Shown: positions 7,739 to 16,572, counted from the stretch's first letter. The stretch: DNA of 64,000 bases from Paraburkholderia lycopersici (GCF_900096975.1 NZ_FMYQ01000021.1:62001-126000); one strand, 5' to 3'. Numbers and translations: made by a program. Notes: generated by a model not told the origin, from the letters alone.

Positions 7739-8869
7739 ATGACTGTTACGCTCACGATAGATTGCATGGGAGGCGACCACGGCCCGTCTGTGACGGTGCC
7801 CGCCGCAGTCCATTTTGTCCGCTCGCACCCCGACGCGCATCTTATGCTCGTGGGCGTCGAGTCGGCGGTTCGCGCCCAGTTGAAAAAGCTGAAGGCGGCG
7901 GATCACCCTGCGCTTTCCGTCGTTCCCGCCACCGAGGTCGTCGAAATGGACGATCCGGTCGAGGTCGCCCTGCGCAAGAAGAAAGACTCGTCGATGCGCG
8001 TCGCGCTCAACCACGTGAAAGAGGGCGAGGCCCAGGCTTGCGTGTCGGCCGGCAACACGGGCGCGCTCATGGCTGTCTCGCGCTATGTGCTCAAAACGCT
8101 GCCCGGCATCGAGCGCCCGGCCATCGCCTTCGCACTGCCCAATCCACGCGGCTATACGACGATGCTCGACCTCGGCGCGAACGTCGACTGCGAGCCGCAG
8201 CATCTGCTGCAGTTCGCGGAGATGGGGCACGCGCTCGTCGCCGCGCTTGAAGGCAAGGAGCGCCCTAGCATCGGGCTCCTGAATATCGGCGAGGAGATCA
8301 TCAAGGGCAACGAGACCATCAAGCGCGCGGGCGAACTCCTGCGCGAAAGCACGCTGAACTTCCGCGGCAACGTCGAAGGCAACGACATTTACAAAGGCAC
8401 CGTCGACGTCATCGTCTGTGACGGTTTTGTCGGGAATGTCGCGCTCAAGACGTCGGAGGGCCTCGCGCAGATGCTCAACGACATGATCAAGGAAGAGTTC
8501 GGCCGCTCGTGGCTCACGAAGCTCATGGCGGTTGCCGCGCTGCCCGTATTGATGCGCTTCAAGAAGCGTGTGGATCATCGCCAGTACAACGGCGCGGCGC
8601 TGCTCGGCCTGAAGAGCCTGGTCATCAAAAGCCACGGCTCGGCCGACGCCTATGCGTTTGAGTGTGCGATCAATCGCGGGTATGATGCCGTCAAAAATGG
8701 CGTACTGGAGCGCCTCGCGCACGCCATGAAAGAAAACGCCGGTTCGCTCGAACAGGCGGCAGGCGAGCCCGGCGGCGCCCCGATCGTGCAAGCCGCGCAG
8801 GCTGTGGTTACGCCCAGCCAGGGCGCGGGCGGCGTACCGCCCGGCGCCGCATCATCCTCGAAGGCATAA
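7739..8869 (+). CDS. plsX: Phosphate acyltransferase PlsX
   Basis: Converts acyl-ACP to acyl-phosphate, the first step of the PlsX/PlsY route to membrane phospholipids; a peripheral membrane enzyme. The 376-aa protein opens with TLTIDCMGGDHGPSVTVP, the family hallmark, and contains CVSAGNTGALMA, MLDLGANVDC, GLLNIGEE and VCDGFVGN. A non-conserved Gly/Ala/Ser-rich tail extends past residue 340. Its stop overlaps the fabH start (TAATG). A terminator hairpin lies just upstream, so plsX expression depends on read-through or on an internal promoter. Confidence 0.97.
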   Translation: MTVTLTIDCMGGDHGPSVTVPAAVHFVRSHPDAHLMLVGVESAVRAQLKKLKAADHPALSVVPATEVVEMDDPVEVALRKKKDSSMRVALNHVKEGEAQACVSAGNTGALMAVSRYVLKTLPGIERPAIAFALPNPRGYTTMLDLGANVDCEPQHLLQFAEMGHALVAALEGKERPSIGLLNIGEEIIKGNETIKRAGELLRESTLNFRGNVEGNDIYKGTVDVIVCDGFVGNVALKTSEGLAQMLNDMIKEEFGRSWLTKLMAVAALPVLMRFKKRVDHRQYNGAALLGLKSLVIKSHGSADAYAFECAINRGYDAVKNGVLERLAHAMKENAGSLEQAAGEPGGAPIVQAAQAVVTPSQGAGGVPPGAASSSKA

Positions 8870-9858
8870 TGGCTCAATCGACTCTCTATTCCCGCGTGCT
8901 CGGCACTGGCAGTTATCTTCCGCCTGAGCGCGTCACCAACCAGGAACTTGCCGAACGGCTCGCCGCGAAAGGCGTCGAAACGAGCGACGAGTGGATCGTG
9001 GCCCGCACGGGCATTCACGCGCGCCACTTCGCCGCACCCGACGTCACCACGAGCGATCTCGCGCTCGCCGCCTCGCAGCGTGCGATCTCGGCCGCCGACG
9101 TCGATCCGCAGTCGATCGACCTCATCATCGTCGCGACCTCCACGCCCGATTTCGTTTTCCCGAGCACGGCCTGCCTCTTGCAGAACAAGCTTGGCATTCG
9201 CAATCACGGCGCGGCGTTCGACGTCCAGGCCGTGTGCGCGGGCTTTGCCTACGCCGTTTCGGTGGCCGACTGCCTGATCCGCAGCGGCCAGCACCGCACG
9301 GCGCTCATCGTCGGCGCGGAAACCTTCTCGCGCATCCTCGACTTCAATGACCGCACCACGTGCGTGCTGTTCGGCGACGGCGCGGGCGCGGTCGTGCTGC
9401 AGGCGTCGAGCGAGCCGGGCGTGCTCTCGAGCGCGCTGCACGCCGACGGCAGCTACGCGCACATTTTGTGCACGCCGGGCAACGTGAACGGCGGCGTGAT
9501 CGCGGGCAACGCGTTCCTGCACATGGACGGCCAGGCCGTGTTCAAGCTGGCCGTGAACGTGCTCGAAAAGGTCGCGATCGAGGCGCTCGACAAGGCGCAG
9601 CTCAGAGCCGACCAGATCGACTGGCTGATCCCGCATCAGGCCAACATCCGCATCATGCAGGGCACCTGTCGCAAGCTTGGCCTGCCCGCCGAACGCATGG
9701 TGGTGACCGTGGGTGAGCATGGCAACACCTCGGCGGCCTCGATTCCGCTCGCATTCGACGTCGCCGTCCGCGACGGCCGCATCAAGCGCGGCCAGAACGT
9801 GCTGATCGAAGGCGTGGGCGGCGGCTTCACCTGGGGCGCGTCGGTCATCCGCTTCTAA
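8869..9858 (+). CDS. fabH: 3-oxoacyl-ACP synthase III (KAS III)
   Basis: Starts fatty-acid chains by condensing acetyl-CoA with malonyl-ACP. At 329 aa the length is normal. The catalytic triad is visible: cysteine in DVQAVCAGFAYAV (about residue 122), histidine in IPHQANIRI (about 256) and asparagine in HGNTSAAS (about 286). The C-terminal GGGFTWGASVIRF closes the thiolase fold. The start codon shares its first base with the plsX stop, so translation is probably coupled. fabD begins 118 bases downstream. Confidence 0.97.
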   Translation: MAQSTLYSRVLGTGSYLPPERVTNQELAERLAAKGVETSDEWIVARTGIHARHFAAPDVTTSDLALAASQRAISAADVDPQSIDLIIVATSTPDFVFPSTACLLQNKLGIRNHGAAFDVQAVCAGFAYAVSVADCLIRSGQHRTALIVGAETFSRILDFNDRTTCVLFGDGAGAVVLQASSEPGVLSSALHADGSYAHILCTPGNVNGGVIAGNAFLHMDGQAVFKLAVNVLEKVAIEALDKAQLRADQIDWLIPHQANIRIMQGTCRKLGLPAERMVVTVGEHGNTSAASIPLAFDVAVRDGRIKRGQNVLIEGVGGGFTWGASVIRF

Positions 9859-9976
9859 AATTCCTGAGCGGGTTTTCGCGCTCCCGCCGCCAGGCCGCAC
9901 GCACCTACGCCGTGTGCGGCCGGCAGCGGTTCATTCGAGCGCATTGCCCACCGTTTTGATCGAATTTGGGGATGTT

Positions 9977-10912
9977 ATGAAGTTCGCATTCGTTTTTCCC
10001 GGGCAAGGCTCGCAGGCCGTCGGCATGCTCGACGCCTTCGCCGAGAACGCCATCGTGCGCGAGACGCTGCAAGAAGCGTCGGACGCGCTCAATCAGGACC
10101 TCGGCAAGCTGATCGCCGAAGGCCCTGCCGACGAGCTCAATCTCACCACCAACACGCAGCCGGTCATGCTGAGCGCCGCGTACGCCGTGTACCGCGCCTG
10201 GCAGCGGGCGGGCGGCGCGGCTCCCGCCATCGTCGCGGGCCACAGCCTTGGCGAATACACGGCGCTCGTCGCCGCGGGCGTGCTCGCGTTCCGCGACGCC
10301 GTGCCGCTCGTGCGTTTTCGCGCGCAGGCGATGCAAAGCGCGGTGCCCGTGGGCGAGGGCGGCATGGCCGCCGTGCTCGGCCTCGACGACGACACTGTGC
10401 GCGCGGTGTGCGCGGAAGCGTCGGCCGCGGGCGGCGTGGTCGAAGCCGTCAACTTCAACGCCCCGGCACAGGTCGTGATCGCGGGCCACAAGGGTGCGGT
10501 CGAAAAGGCGTGCGAAGTGGCCAAGGCAAAGGGCGCCAAGCGTGCGCTGCCGCTGCCGGTGTCGGCGCCGTTTCATTCGTCGCTGCTCAAGCCGGCTTCG
10601 GACCAGTTGCGCGAATACCTCGCGAACGTCACGCTCAACGCACCGCAAATCCCGGTGGTAAACAACGTCGACGTGGCTTTCGAAACCGATCCTGCGAGGA
10701 TCCGCGATGCGCTCGTGCGTCAGGCTGCGGGGCCCGTGCGCTGGGTCGAATGCGTGAAGGCGATTGCGGCGCAAGACGTCACGCACGTGATCGAATGCGG
10801 TCCGGGCAAGGTGCTTGCGGGCCTCACCAAGCGTATCGACGGCAATCTGGTCGGCGCTTCGGTGCTCGACCCGAAGTCGCTCGAAGAAGCGCTTGCGCTT
10901 CTCAAGGCATAA
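9977..10912 (+). CDS. fabD: Malonyl-CoA:ACP transacylase
   Basis: Loads malonyl groups on ACP for chain elongation. The 311-aa protein begins FAFVFPGQGSQ and has the nucleophile elbow AGHSLGEYTALVAAG (serine at about residue 92), the arginine in VRFRAQAMQ that binds the malonyl carboxylate, and the histidine in VSAPFHSSLL. The ATG at 9977 is chosen over an upstream in-frame start because it matches the family N-terminus and follows GGGGA. A stem-loop without a T-run (GGCCGCAC at 9893-9900 with GTGCGGCC at 9914-9921) lies in the fabH-fabD gap. Confidence 0.97.
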   Translation: MKFAFVFPGQGSQAVGMLDAFAENAIVRETLQEASDALNQDLGKLIAEGPADELNLTTNTQPVMLSAAYAVYRAWQRAGGAAPAIVAGHSLGEYTALVAAGVLAFRDAVPLVRFRAQAMQSAVPVGEGGMAAVLGLDDDTVRAVCAEASAAGGVVEAVNFNAPAQVVIAGHKGAVEKACEVAKAKGAKRALPLPVSAPFHSSLLKPASDQLREYLANVTLNAPQIPVVNNVDVAFETDPARIRDALVRQAAGPVRWVECVKAIAAQDVTHVIECGPGKVLAGLTKRIDGNLVGASVLDPKSLEEALALLKA

Positions 10913-10938
10913 GCCACTACCGCTAACGGATTCGAACG

Positions 10939-11688
10939 ATGGAAAAGACTCTCGACAATCAGGCCGCGATCGTGACCGGCGCATCGCGCGGCATCGGCCG
11001 GGCGATTGCGCTCGAACTCGCCCGCCAGGGCGCGACGGTGATCGGCACGGCGACGAGCGAAGCCGGCGCCCAGGCCATTTCGGCCGCCTTCGAAGAAGCG
11101 GGCCTGAAGGGCCGCGGCGCCGTGTTGAACGTGAACGACGCGGCGGCTGCCGAAGCGCTCATCGACGCAACGGTCAAGGAATTTGGCGGTCTTGCGATCC
11201 TCGTCAACAATGCCGGCATTACGCAGGACAACCTGGCGATGCGCATGAAGGACGAGGAGTGGGACTCGGTCATCGACACGAACCTGACGTCGGTGTTCCG
11301 CCTTTCGCGCGCCGTGCTGCGGCCGATGATGAAGGCGCGCACGGGCCGCATCATCAACATCACCTCGGTGGTGGGCTCGTCGGGCAACCCGGGCCAGGCC
11401 AACTACGCCGCCGCGAAGGCCGGCGTGGCGGGCATGACGCGCGCGCTCGCACGCGAGATCGGCAGCCGCGGCATCACCGTGAACTGCGTGGCGCCGGGCT
11501 TCATCGACACCGACATGACGAAAGATCTGCCGGCGGAGCAGCAGGCAGCACTCAAACAGCAGATTCCGCTTGGCCGCCTCGGCAGCCCGGAGGACATCGC
11601 GCACGCGGTCGCGTTCCTCGCGTCGCCGCAGGCGGCCTACATCACGGGCACGACGTTGCACGTGAACGGCGGCATGTATATGTCTTAA
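10939..11688 (+). CDS. fabG: 3-oxoacyl-ACP reductase
   Basis: NADPH-dependent first reduction of the elongation cycle, a short-chain dehydrogenase of 249 aa. It shows the nucleotide-binding motif TGASRGIGRAIALELA (residues about 12-27), NNAGIT, the catalytic serine in ITSVVGSSGNPGQ, the YAAAK tyrosine and lysine, and VAPGFIDTDMT. It lies 26 bases after fabD and 169 bases before acpP, the standard fab order. Confidence 0.97.
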   Translation: MEKTLDNQAAIVTGASRGIGRAIALELARQGATVIGTATSEAGAQAISAAFEEAGLKGRGAVLNVNDAAAAEALIDATVKEFGGLAILVNNAGITQDNLAMRMKDEEWDSVIDTNLTSVFRLSRAVLRPMMKARTGRIINITSVVGSSGNPGQANYAAAKAGVAGMTRALAREIGSRGITVNCVAPGFIDTDMTKDLPAEQQAALKQQIPLGRLGSPEDIAHAVAFLASPQAAYITGTTLHVNGGMYMS

Positions 11689-11783
11689 CCGGATTCAGGT
11701 ACTATCCGCGCCTTGATGCGTCTGATGCAAAACCCTTGCGCAAACGCCGTCGCGGACAGCCGTTCCGGAACCTTGAGCGCCGC

Positions 11784-11811
11784 TTTTCTGCCAGGTCAAA
11801 CCTGATAAAAT
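11784..11811 (+). promoter_or_regulatory. Possible acpP promoter
   Basis: A TAAAAT box at 11806-11811, 47 bases before acpP, with a poor -35 candidate TTTTCT at 11784-11789 (16-base spacer). acpP is usually expressed far above its neighbours and often has its own promoter, which fits, but the sequence evidence is weak. Confidence 0.3.
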
Positions 11812-11857
11812 GCGCGCACTCGCATTCATGAGCTAACTTTTTTCCCTTGGAGGGGTA

Positions 11858-12097
11858 ATGGACAACATCGAACAGCGCGTCAAGAAGATCGTCGCCGAGC
11901 AACTGGGCGTCGCCGAAGCTGAAATCAAGAACGAGGCTTCGTTCGTGAACGATCTGGGCGCCGACTCGCTCGACACCGTCGAACTGGTCATGGCCCTCGA
12001 AGACGAATTCGGCATGGAAATCCCCGACGAGGAAGCCGAAAAGATCACGACGGTCCAGCAAGCGATCGACTACGCTCGCGCGAACGTCAAGGCCTAA
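11858..12097 (+). CDS. acpP: Acyl carrier protein
   Basis: Small acidic protein (79 aa) that carries growing acyl chains on a phosphopantetheine arm. The attachment serine lies in the invariant [15 protein letters not shown] (about residue 37). The holo form is made by AcpS, which is encoded at 25509-25907 in this window. A good ribosome site, GGAGGGG, precedes ATG 11858. An intrinsic terminator follows at 12216-12267, ahead of fabF. Confidence 0.98.
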
Positions 12098-12215
12098 GCG
12101 CCCGACTCCCGCCTGGGTCGCGCACGCAATTTGCGCACTGGCGGCCCGCGAGGACGCTCGCCCGTGAAACCGCGTACACCCGCTGCGTTCGCTGCGGGGC
12201 ATCTGCCGGTCAACT

Positions 12216-12267
12216 AGCCACAGGGCTCACAGGAGCATTTCCTGTGGCCTCTGTGGCTTTTGTTTTT
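12216..12267 (+). terminator. Terminator between acpP and fabF
   Basis: AGCCACAG (12216-12223) pairs with CTGTGGCT (12251-12258), and an inner stem forms from CACAGGA with TCCTGTG around a short loop. The T-rich run 12258-12267 follows. It sits immediately before the fabF GTG start and would make acpP mRNA more abundant than fabF mRNA. Confidence 0.75.
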
Positions 12268-12291
12268 GTCATCTATGGAAAAGGGGTTACC

Positions 12292-13533
12292 GTGAGCCGC
12301 CGTCGAGTTGTTGTTACAGGCCTGGGGCTGATTTCGCCTGTTGGCAATAATGTTGCCGACGGCTGGGCCAATCTGGTCGCCGGGAAGTCCGGCATCGCCA
12401 ACATCACGAAGTTCGACGCTACGAACTTCTCCACCCGCTTCGCCGGGGAGGTGAAGGGCTTCAACGTCGAAGATTACATGCCGGCGAAAGAAGCGCGCCA
12501 CATGGATACCTTCATCCATTACGGCATTGCCGCGGGTATCCAGGCGATGCAGGACAGCGGCTTCGAAATCACCGAAGAAAACGCCGAGCGCGTGGGCGTC
12601 GTGGTGGGCTCGGGTATCGGCGGCCTGCCGATGATCGAAATCACGCAAACCGAGTTGCTGAATCGCGGTCCGCGCCGTATTTCGCCGTTCTTCGTCCCCG
12701 CCTCGATCATCAACATGATCTCGGGCCACCTGTCGATCAAATACGGCATCAAGGGCCCGAACCTCGCCATGGTCACGGCCTGCACGACCGGTCTGCATTG
12801 CATCGGCGAGGCCTCGCGCCTCATCGAGTACGGCGACGCCGACGTGATGATCGCGGGCGGCGCGGAATCGACCGTTTCGCCGCTCGGGATCGGCGGCTTC
12901 GCGGCTGCGCGTGCGCTCTCGCAGCGCAACGACGACCCGGCGACGGCGAGCCGTCCGTGGGACAAGGACCGCGACGGCTTCGTGCTGGGCGAGGGCGCGG
13001 GCGTGATGATCCTCGAAGAGTACGAGCACGCCAGGAAGCGCGGCGCGAAGATCTACGCGGAAGTCGCCGGCTACGGCATGAGTGGCGACGCATATCACAT
13101 GACCGCACCGCTCGAAGACGGCGACGGCGCGCGCCGCTGCATGCAGTACGCGCTGCGCAACGCGGGAGTGAACCCGAACGAAGTGGATTGGATCAGCGCC
13201 CACGGCACGTCGACGCCGCTCGGCGATCTCGCGGAAACCACGGCGATCAAGCGTGCGTTCGGCGATCACGCGAAGAGCCTCGTGGTGAACTCGACCAAGT
13301 CGATGACGGGCCACCTGCTGGGCGGCGCGGGCGGGCTCGAGTCGGTGTTCTCGGTATTGGCCGTGCACAACCAGGTGTCGCCGCCGACGATCAACATCTT
13401 CAACCAGGATCCGGCATGTGACCTGGACTACTGCGCCAACACCGCGCGGGACATGAAGATCGACGTCGCGCTGAAGAACTCGTTCGGGTTCGGCGGCACG
13501 AACGGCACGCTCGTCTTCAAGCGCTACGCTTGA
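12292..13533 (+). CDS. fabF: 3-oxoacyl-ACP synthase II (KAS II)
   Basis: Elongating condensing enzyme of type II fatty-acid synthesis, also involved in temperature control of membrane unsaturation. The 413-aa protein has the active-site cysteine in VTACTTGLHCIG (about residue 164) and the two histidines in SAHGTSTPLGD and SMTGHLLGGAG. The start is GTG at 12292 after an AAAAGGGG ribosome site. A further GTG in frame at 12244 lies inside the terminator stem and is less likely. The next gene starts within its stop codon. Confidence 0.96.
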   Translation: MSRRRVVVTGLGLISPVGNNVADGWANLVAGKSGIANITKFDATNFSTRFAGEVKGFNVEDYMPAKEARHMDTFIHYGIAAGIQAMQDSGFEITEENAERVGVVVGSGIGGLPMIEITQTELLNRGPRRISPFFVPASIINMISGHLSIKYGIKGPNLAMVTACTTGLHCIGEASRLIEYGDADVMIAGGAESTVSPLGIGGFAAARALSQRNDDPATASRPWDKDRDGFVLGEGAGVMILEEYEHARKRGAKIYAEVAGYGMSGDAYHMTAPLEDGDGARRCMQYALRNAGVNPNEVDWISAHGTSTPLGDLAETTAIKRAFGDHAKSLVVNSTKSMTGHLLGGAGGLESVFSVLAVHNQVSPPTINIFNQDPACDLDYCANTARDMKIDVALKNSFGFGGTNGTLVFKRYA

Positions 13534-14033
13534 CCCACGTCGACGAAACAGCGGCCGCACCGGCGCAATCGCAAGCGCCGGACGGCCGCATCCCCGCTTT
13601 TCCCTCGCGCCGCGGGAGCGCGCCGCGTCTTTTCCTGCGTCCTTCCTTCGCGCTGCAACTGCTTGTTGCCGCAGGCGTGAGCGTTGCTTCGGCTGCGGTC
13701 TATGCGACGCTCGCGCCATGGCTAGGCACTTGGCGCGCGTTGCCGCTTGTGCTGGCGTTCCTCGCCAGCGCCGGCCTCGCGTCTGCGGCGTCGCGTCGCA
13801 ATCAACCCGCATTTCTGGAAATCGGGCCTGATTCGCTTGCGGCATATTCGCGAGATGGCGCCTGTCTTGTGACTGGCCGGCTTGCCGGCGCGTCGCAATG
13901 GGGCGCGTGGTTGCTCGCGCTCGTCGTGGAAGAGGGCGCTCGCCGCACGACACTTGTTCTCGCCGCAGACGCCGTTCCGGCGCAAACTTTTCGCATGCTC
14001 GCCGTGCGCGCGCGCAGCGCGGCCGGACGCTGA
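13530..14033 (+). CDS. Small membrane protein resembling the YgfX/CptA family
   Basis: A 167-aa protein with a disordered N-terminal 35 residues, two adjacent membrane spans (about 42-62 and 69-86) and a soluble C-terminal part ending in RRTTLVLAADAVPAQTFRMLAVRAR. The layout (two N-terminal spans, then a short soluble domain ending in a 'D(A/S)...F/WRxLRV' type motif) matches the YgfX (CptA) family of inner-membrane proteins. The match is by eye and moderate. The start is TTG overlapping the fabF stop (TTGA), so it is probably translated by coupling. It precedes rpoE by 112 bases. Confidence 0.6.
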   Translation: MTHVDETAAAPAQSQAPDGRIPAFPSRRGSAPRLFLRPSFALQLLVAAGVSVASAAVYATLAPWLGTWRALPLVLAFLASAGLASAASRRNQPAFLEIGPDSLAAYSRDGACLVTGRLAGASQWGAWLLALVVEEGARRTTLVLAADAVPAQTFRMLAVRARSAAGR

Positions 14034-14044
14034 ACGCGCCTCGC

Positions 14045-14104
14045 TGTAACGCTTGTAACGGCTGTTACTCGTGTAACGTGGGACCGTGGCGAGGACGCTA
14101 CAAT
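14045..14104 (+). promoter_or_regulatory. Putative rpoE promoter with TGTAACG repeats
   Basis: Three copies of TGTAACG lie at 14045-14051, 14054-14060 and 14072-14078, with an inverted GTTAC at 14064-14068. They precede a TACAAT box (14099-14104) that would start transcription about 35 bases before rpoE. No consensus sigma-70 -35 lies at the right distance. The repeats may be a -35 for sigma-E itself or a regulator site. Confidence 0.45.
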
Positions 14105-14145
14105 AGTGCCCCCGCGTCTACTTGATGTGCTAACGGATTTTTCAG

Positions 14146-14745
14146 GTGAGCGAAAAAGAAATTGATCAGGTTCTGGTCGAGCGCGTGCAAAAAGGCGACA
14201 AGGCCGCGTTCGAGCTCCTGGTCTCGAAATACCACCGCAAGATCATCCGGCTGATCTCGCGCCTCGTGCGGGACCCCGCCGAGGTCGAGGACGTGGCCCA
14301 GGACGCCTTCATCAAGGCTTACCGGGCGCTCCCGCAGTTTCGCGGCGAATCCGCTTTTTATACGTGGTTGTACCGAATTGCCGTCAATACGGCGAAGAAT
14401 TACCTTGCAACCCAGGGAAGACGGGCTCCGACATCCACCGAAGCCGACGCTGAAGAAGCGGAAACTTTCTCGGACGCCGATCAACTAAGGGATATCAACA
14501 CGCCCGAGTCGATGTTGATGAGCAAGCAGATCGCACAAACGGTCAATGCCGCGATGGCGGTTTTGCCGGAAGAACTGCGCACTGCCATCACGCTTCGGGA
14601 AATTGAAGGCCTGAGCTACGAAGAGATCGCCGAGATGATGGGATGCCCCATCGGCACGGTCAGATCGAGAATTTTCCGCGCTCGGGAAGCCATTGCGGCA
14701 AAATTGCGTCCGCTGCTGGACACTCCGGAAGGCAAGCGCTGGTAA
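14146..14745 (+). CDS. rpoE: ECF sigma factor sigma-E (RpoE/AlgU)
   Basis: Alternative sigma factor for the envelope-stress response. The 199-aa protein has sigma region 2 (about residues 20-95, with LVRDPAEVEDVAQDAFIKAYRAL and FYTWLYRIAVNTAKNYL) and region 4 (about 130-185, with LPEELRTAITLREIEGLSYEEIA and GTVRSRIFRAREAI). The start is GTG at 14146. The downstream genes rseA, rseB and mucD match the sigma-E operon of Pseudomonas and E. coli. Activity is presumably held back by RseA and released by regulated proteolysis. Confidence 0.96.
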   Translation: MSEKEIDQVLVERVQKGDKAAFELLVSKYHRKIIRLISRLVRDPAEVEDVAQDAFIKAYRALPQFRGESAFYTWLYRIAVNTAKNYLATQGRRAPTSTEADAEEAETFSDADQLRDINTPESMLMSKQIAQTVNAAMAVLPEELRTAITLREIEGLSYEEIAEMMGCPIGTVRSRIFRAREAIAAKLRPLLDTPEGKRW

Positions 14746-14835
14746 GAAGAACAACCAGCTTCGCCACGGGCGGCGATGCGATTCACCGGAATTGTTGGTG
14801 TCACCAGGGACGTTTGTCAGGGAATGGGGAGCATC

Positions 14836-15480
14836 ATGGGGTCGGTCTCGATGCAATCGGTATCAAGCTCGCGCGGCGAGCGTCTGTCCGCCTTCGTCGA
14901 CGGTGAAGAGTCGGCCGGGGAGCATCTGAACGGTAATTTGTTTGAACTCGACGGCGAAGGCCGCGCTGCCTGGTCGGAGTACCACCTGATCGGCGACGTG
15001 CTGCGCTCGGACGACCTGGCCCTCAGTCAGGCCGCGAGCCGCGCCTTCATGACGGGTTTCGCCGCGCGTTTCGAGGCGGAGCCGCATCTGCTCGCGCCCG
15101 CCGCGCGGCCGAAGGCGCAAGGCGAGCACGTCGGACGCGTTGGCCGCATTCTCGCGCTGCGCCGCCGCGTGGTGCCGTCGCTGGCCGTGGCGGCCGCTGC
15201 CGCTACGCTCACCTGGATCGTCATGCCGCAAATGCGCGGCGTGGGGATGGCCGGCGCGCCGCAAATCGCCGCCGTGCAACCCTCGCGGGGCGACGCCGTG
15301 CAGCGCGTGGCGATGAACAGCCTGCCGGCATCCGTCCCCGGCGCCCAGGACGGTAATATCATCCGCGATGCGCGCCTTGACGAATATCTCCAGGCGCACC
15401 AGCAGTTCGCGCAGCAGCCGGTCATGTCGGATTCCGTGCCGTACATCCGGTCTGCCGCTCTCACTACGCAAGGCCAATAA
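14836..15480 (+). CDS. rseA: Anti-sigma-E factor RseA/MucA
   Basis: Single-pass inner-membrane protein that sequesters sigma-E. The 214-aa product has the RseA N-terminal domain (ERLSAFVDGEES, then RAAWSEYHLIGDVLR, residues about 15-57), a membrane span at about 112-130 and a periplasmic C-terminus (DGNIIRDARLDEYLQAHQQFA) that should bind RseB. The ATG at 14836 is preferred over 14824 because GGGGAG lies 5 bases upstream. The gene sits 90 bases after rpoE, and rseB follows 5 bases after its stop. Confidence 0.9.
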   Translation: MGSVSMQSVSSSRGERLSAFVDGEESAGEHLNGNLFELDGEGRAAWSEYHLIGDVLRSDDLALSQAASRAFMTGFAARFEAEPHLLAPAARPKAQGEHVGRVGRILALRRRVVPSLAVAAAAATLTWIVMPQMRGVGMAGAPQIAAVQPSRGDAVQRVAMNSLPASVPGAQDGNIIRDARLDEYLQAHQQFAQQPVMSDSVPYIRSAALTTQGQ

Positions 15481-15485
15481 GCTTG

Positions 15486-16547
15486 ATGCAGACAGTGCGG
15501 TTGAATAACAAGACGATCTGGGGGCGGTTGCCGGCATTCCTTTGCTGTGCAGCCGTGATGTTCACCGCTCTGTCCGCCGTTTCGCGCGCCCACGCGCAAG
15601 GCGCGTCGGCGGCCGATCCTGCGGCGCGCCAGAGCGCCGCACAATGGCTCGACCGCATCCAGCAGGCCGCCCAGCAGCAGAACTACGAAGGCACGTTCGT
15701 CTACCAGCGCGGTGAGTTCGTGCAGTCCTCGCGCATCACGCATTACGCCTCGAAGGCCGACGGCGAGTTCGAGAAGCTCGAAAGCCTCGACGGCAAGCCG
15801 CGCACGATGCTGCGCCACAACGACGATCTCTACACGTTTGTGCCCGAGCGCAAGCTGCTTGTCGTCGAAAAGCGCCAGAACAAGGACGCGTTCCCCGCGC
15901 TCCTTTCCACGAACGGGGATCGGGTGCTGGCCGTCTACGAGCCGAAGATGCTTGGCACCGACCGCGTGGCGGGCCTCGACAGCCAGGTGATCGAGCTCGA
16001 TCCGAAGGATAGCTTCCGCTTTGCCTACAAGCTGTGGGCCGACGCGAAAACCGGTCTGCTGCTGCGTTCGCAAATACTCGATCCGTCGAACGGCCAGGTG
16101 CTTCAGCAGCTCGCGTTCACACAGGTGCGCGTTGGCGCGCCAGTCGACAAGACTCCCATCGTGAACGGCATGCGCAATCGCGCGGGCTGGACGGTGGTGC
16201 GTCCGCCGCTTCAGCCGGTCGACATGGAGGCGCAGGGCTGGTCGTTCGGCGCGCCCGCGCCGGGCTTCCTCAAGATTCGCGAGGTGCGCCGCCCCATGGC
16301 CTCGCGCGACGCGAGCGACCCGCCCATTCCCGTCGATCAGGCCGTGTTCTCGGACGGCCTTTCCACCCTTTCCGTGTTCGTCGAACCGGTCAGGAACAAC
16401 AGCCGCAAGGAAGGCTCGGGCAGCAGCGGCGCGACTCACGTGCTCGTGAAGCGCAGCGGCGATTACTTCATTACGTTGCTTGGCGAAGTGCCCCAGAGCA
16501 CGTTGCAGCAGTTCGCGTCTGCCATAGAATACAAGGCTCCCAGGTAA
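15486..16547 (+). CDS. rseB: Periplasmic sigma-E regulator RseB/MucB
   Basis: Binds the periplasmic part of RseA and protects it from site-1 cleavage, relaying signals of mislocalised lipids or lipopolysaccharide. The 353-aa protein has a signal peptide ending near AHAQG (about residue 37), then the MucB/RseB N-terminal domain with WLDRIQQAAQQQNYEGTFVYQ and a C-terminal domain ending in FITLLGEVPQSTLQQFA. The ATG at 15486 is used; a TTG one codon earlier is also in frame. It lies between rseA and mucD, as expected. Confidence 0.93.
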   Translation: MQTVRLNNKTIWGRLPAFLCCAAVMFTALSAVSRAHAQGASAADPAARQSAAQWLDRIQQAAQQQNYEGTFVYQRGEFVQSSRITHYASKADGEFEKLESLDGKPRTMLRHNDDLYTFVPERKLLVVEKRQNKDAFPALLSTNGDRVLAVYEPKMLGTDRVAGLDSQVIELDPKDSFRFAYKLWADAKTGLLLRSQILDPSNGQVLQQLAFTQVRVGAPVDKTPIVNGMRNRAGWTVVRPPLQPVDMEAQGWSFGAPAPGFLKIREVRRPMASRDASDPPIPVDQAVFSDGLSTLSVFVEPVRNNSRKEGSGSSGATHVLVKRSGDYFITLLGEVPQSTLQQFASAIEYKAPR

Positions 16548-16572
16548 CCTCCTTCCTTCGGCTGACTTCGAT

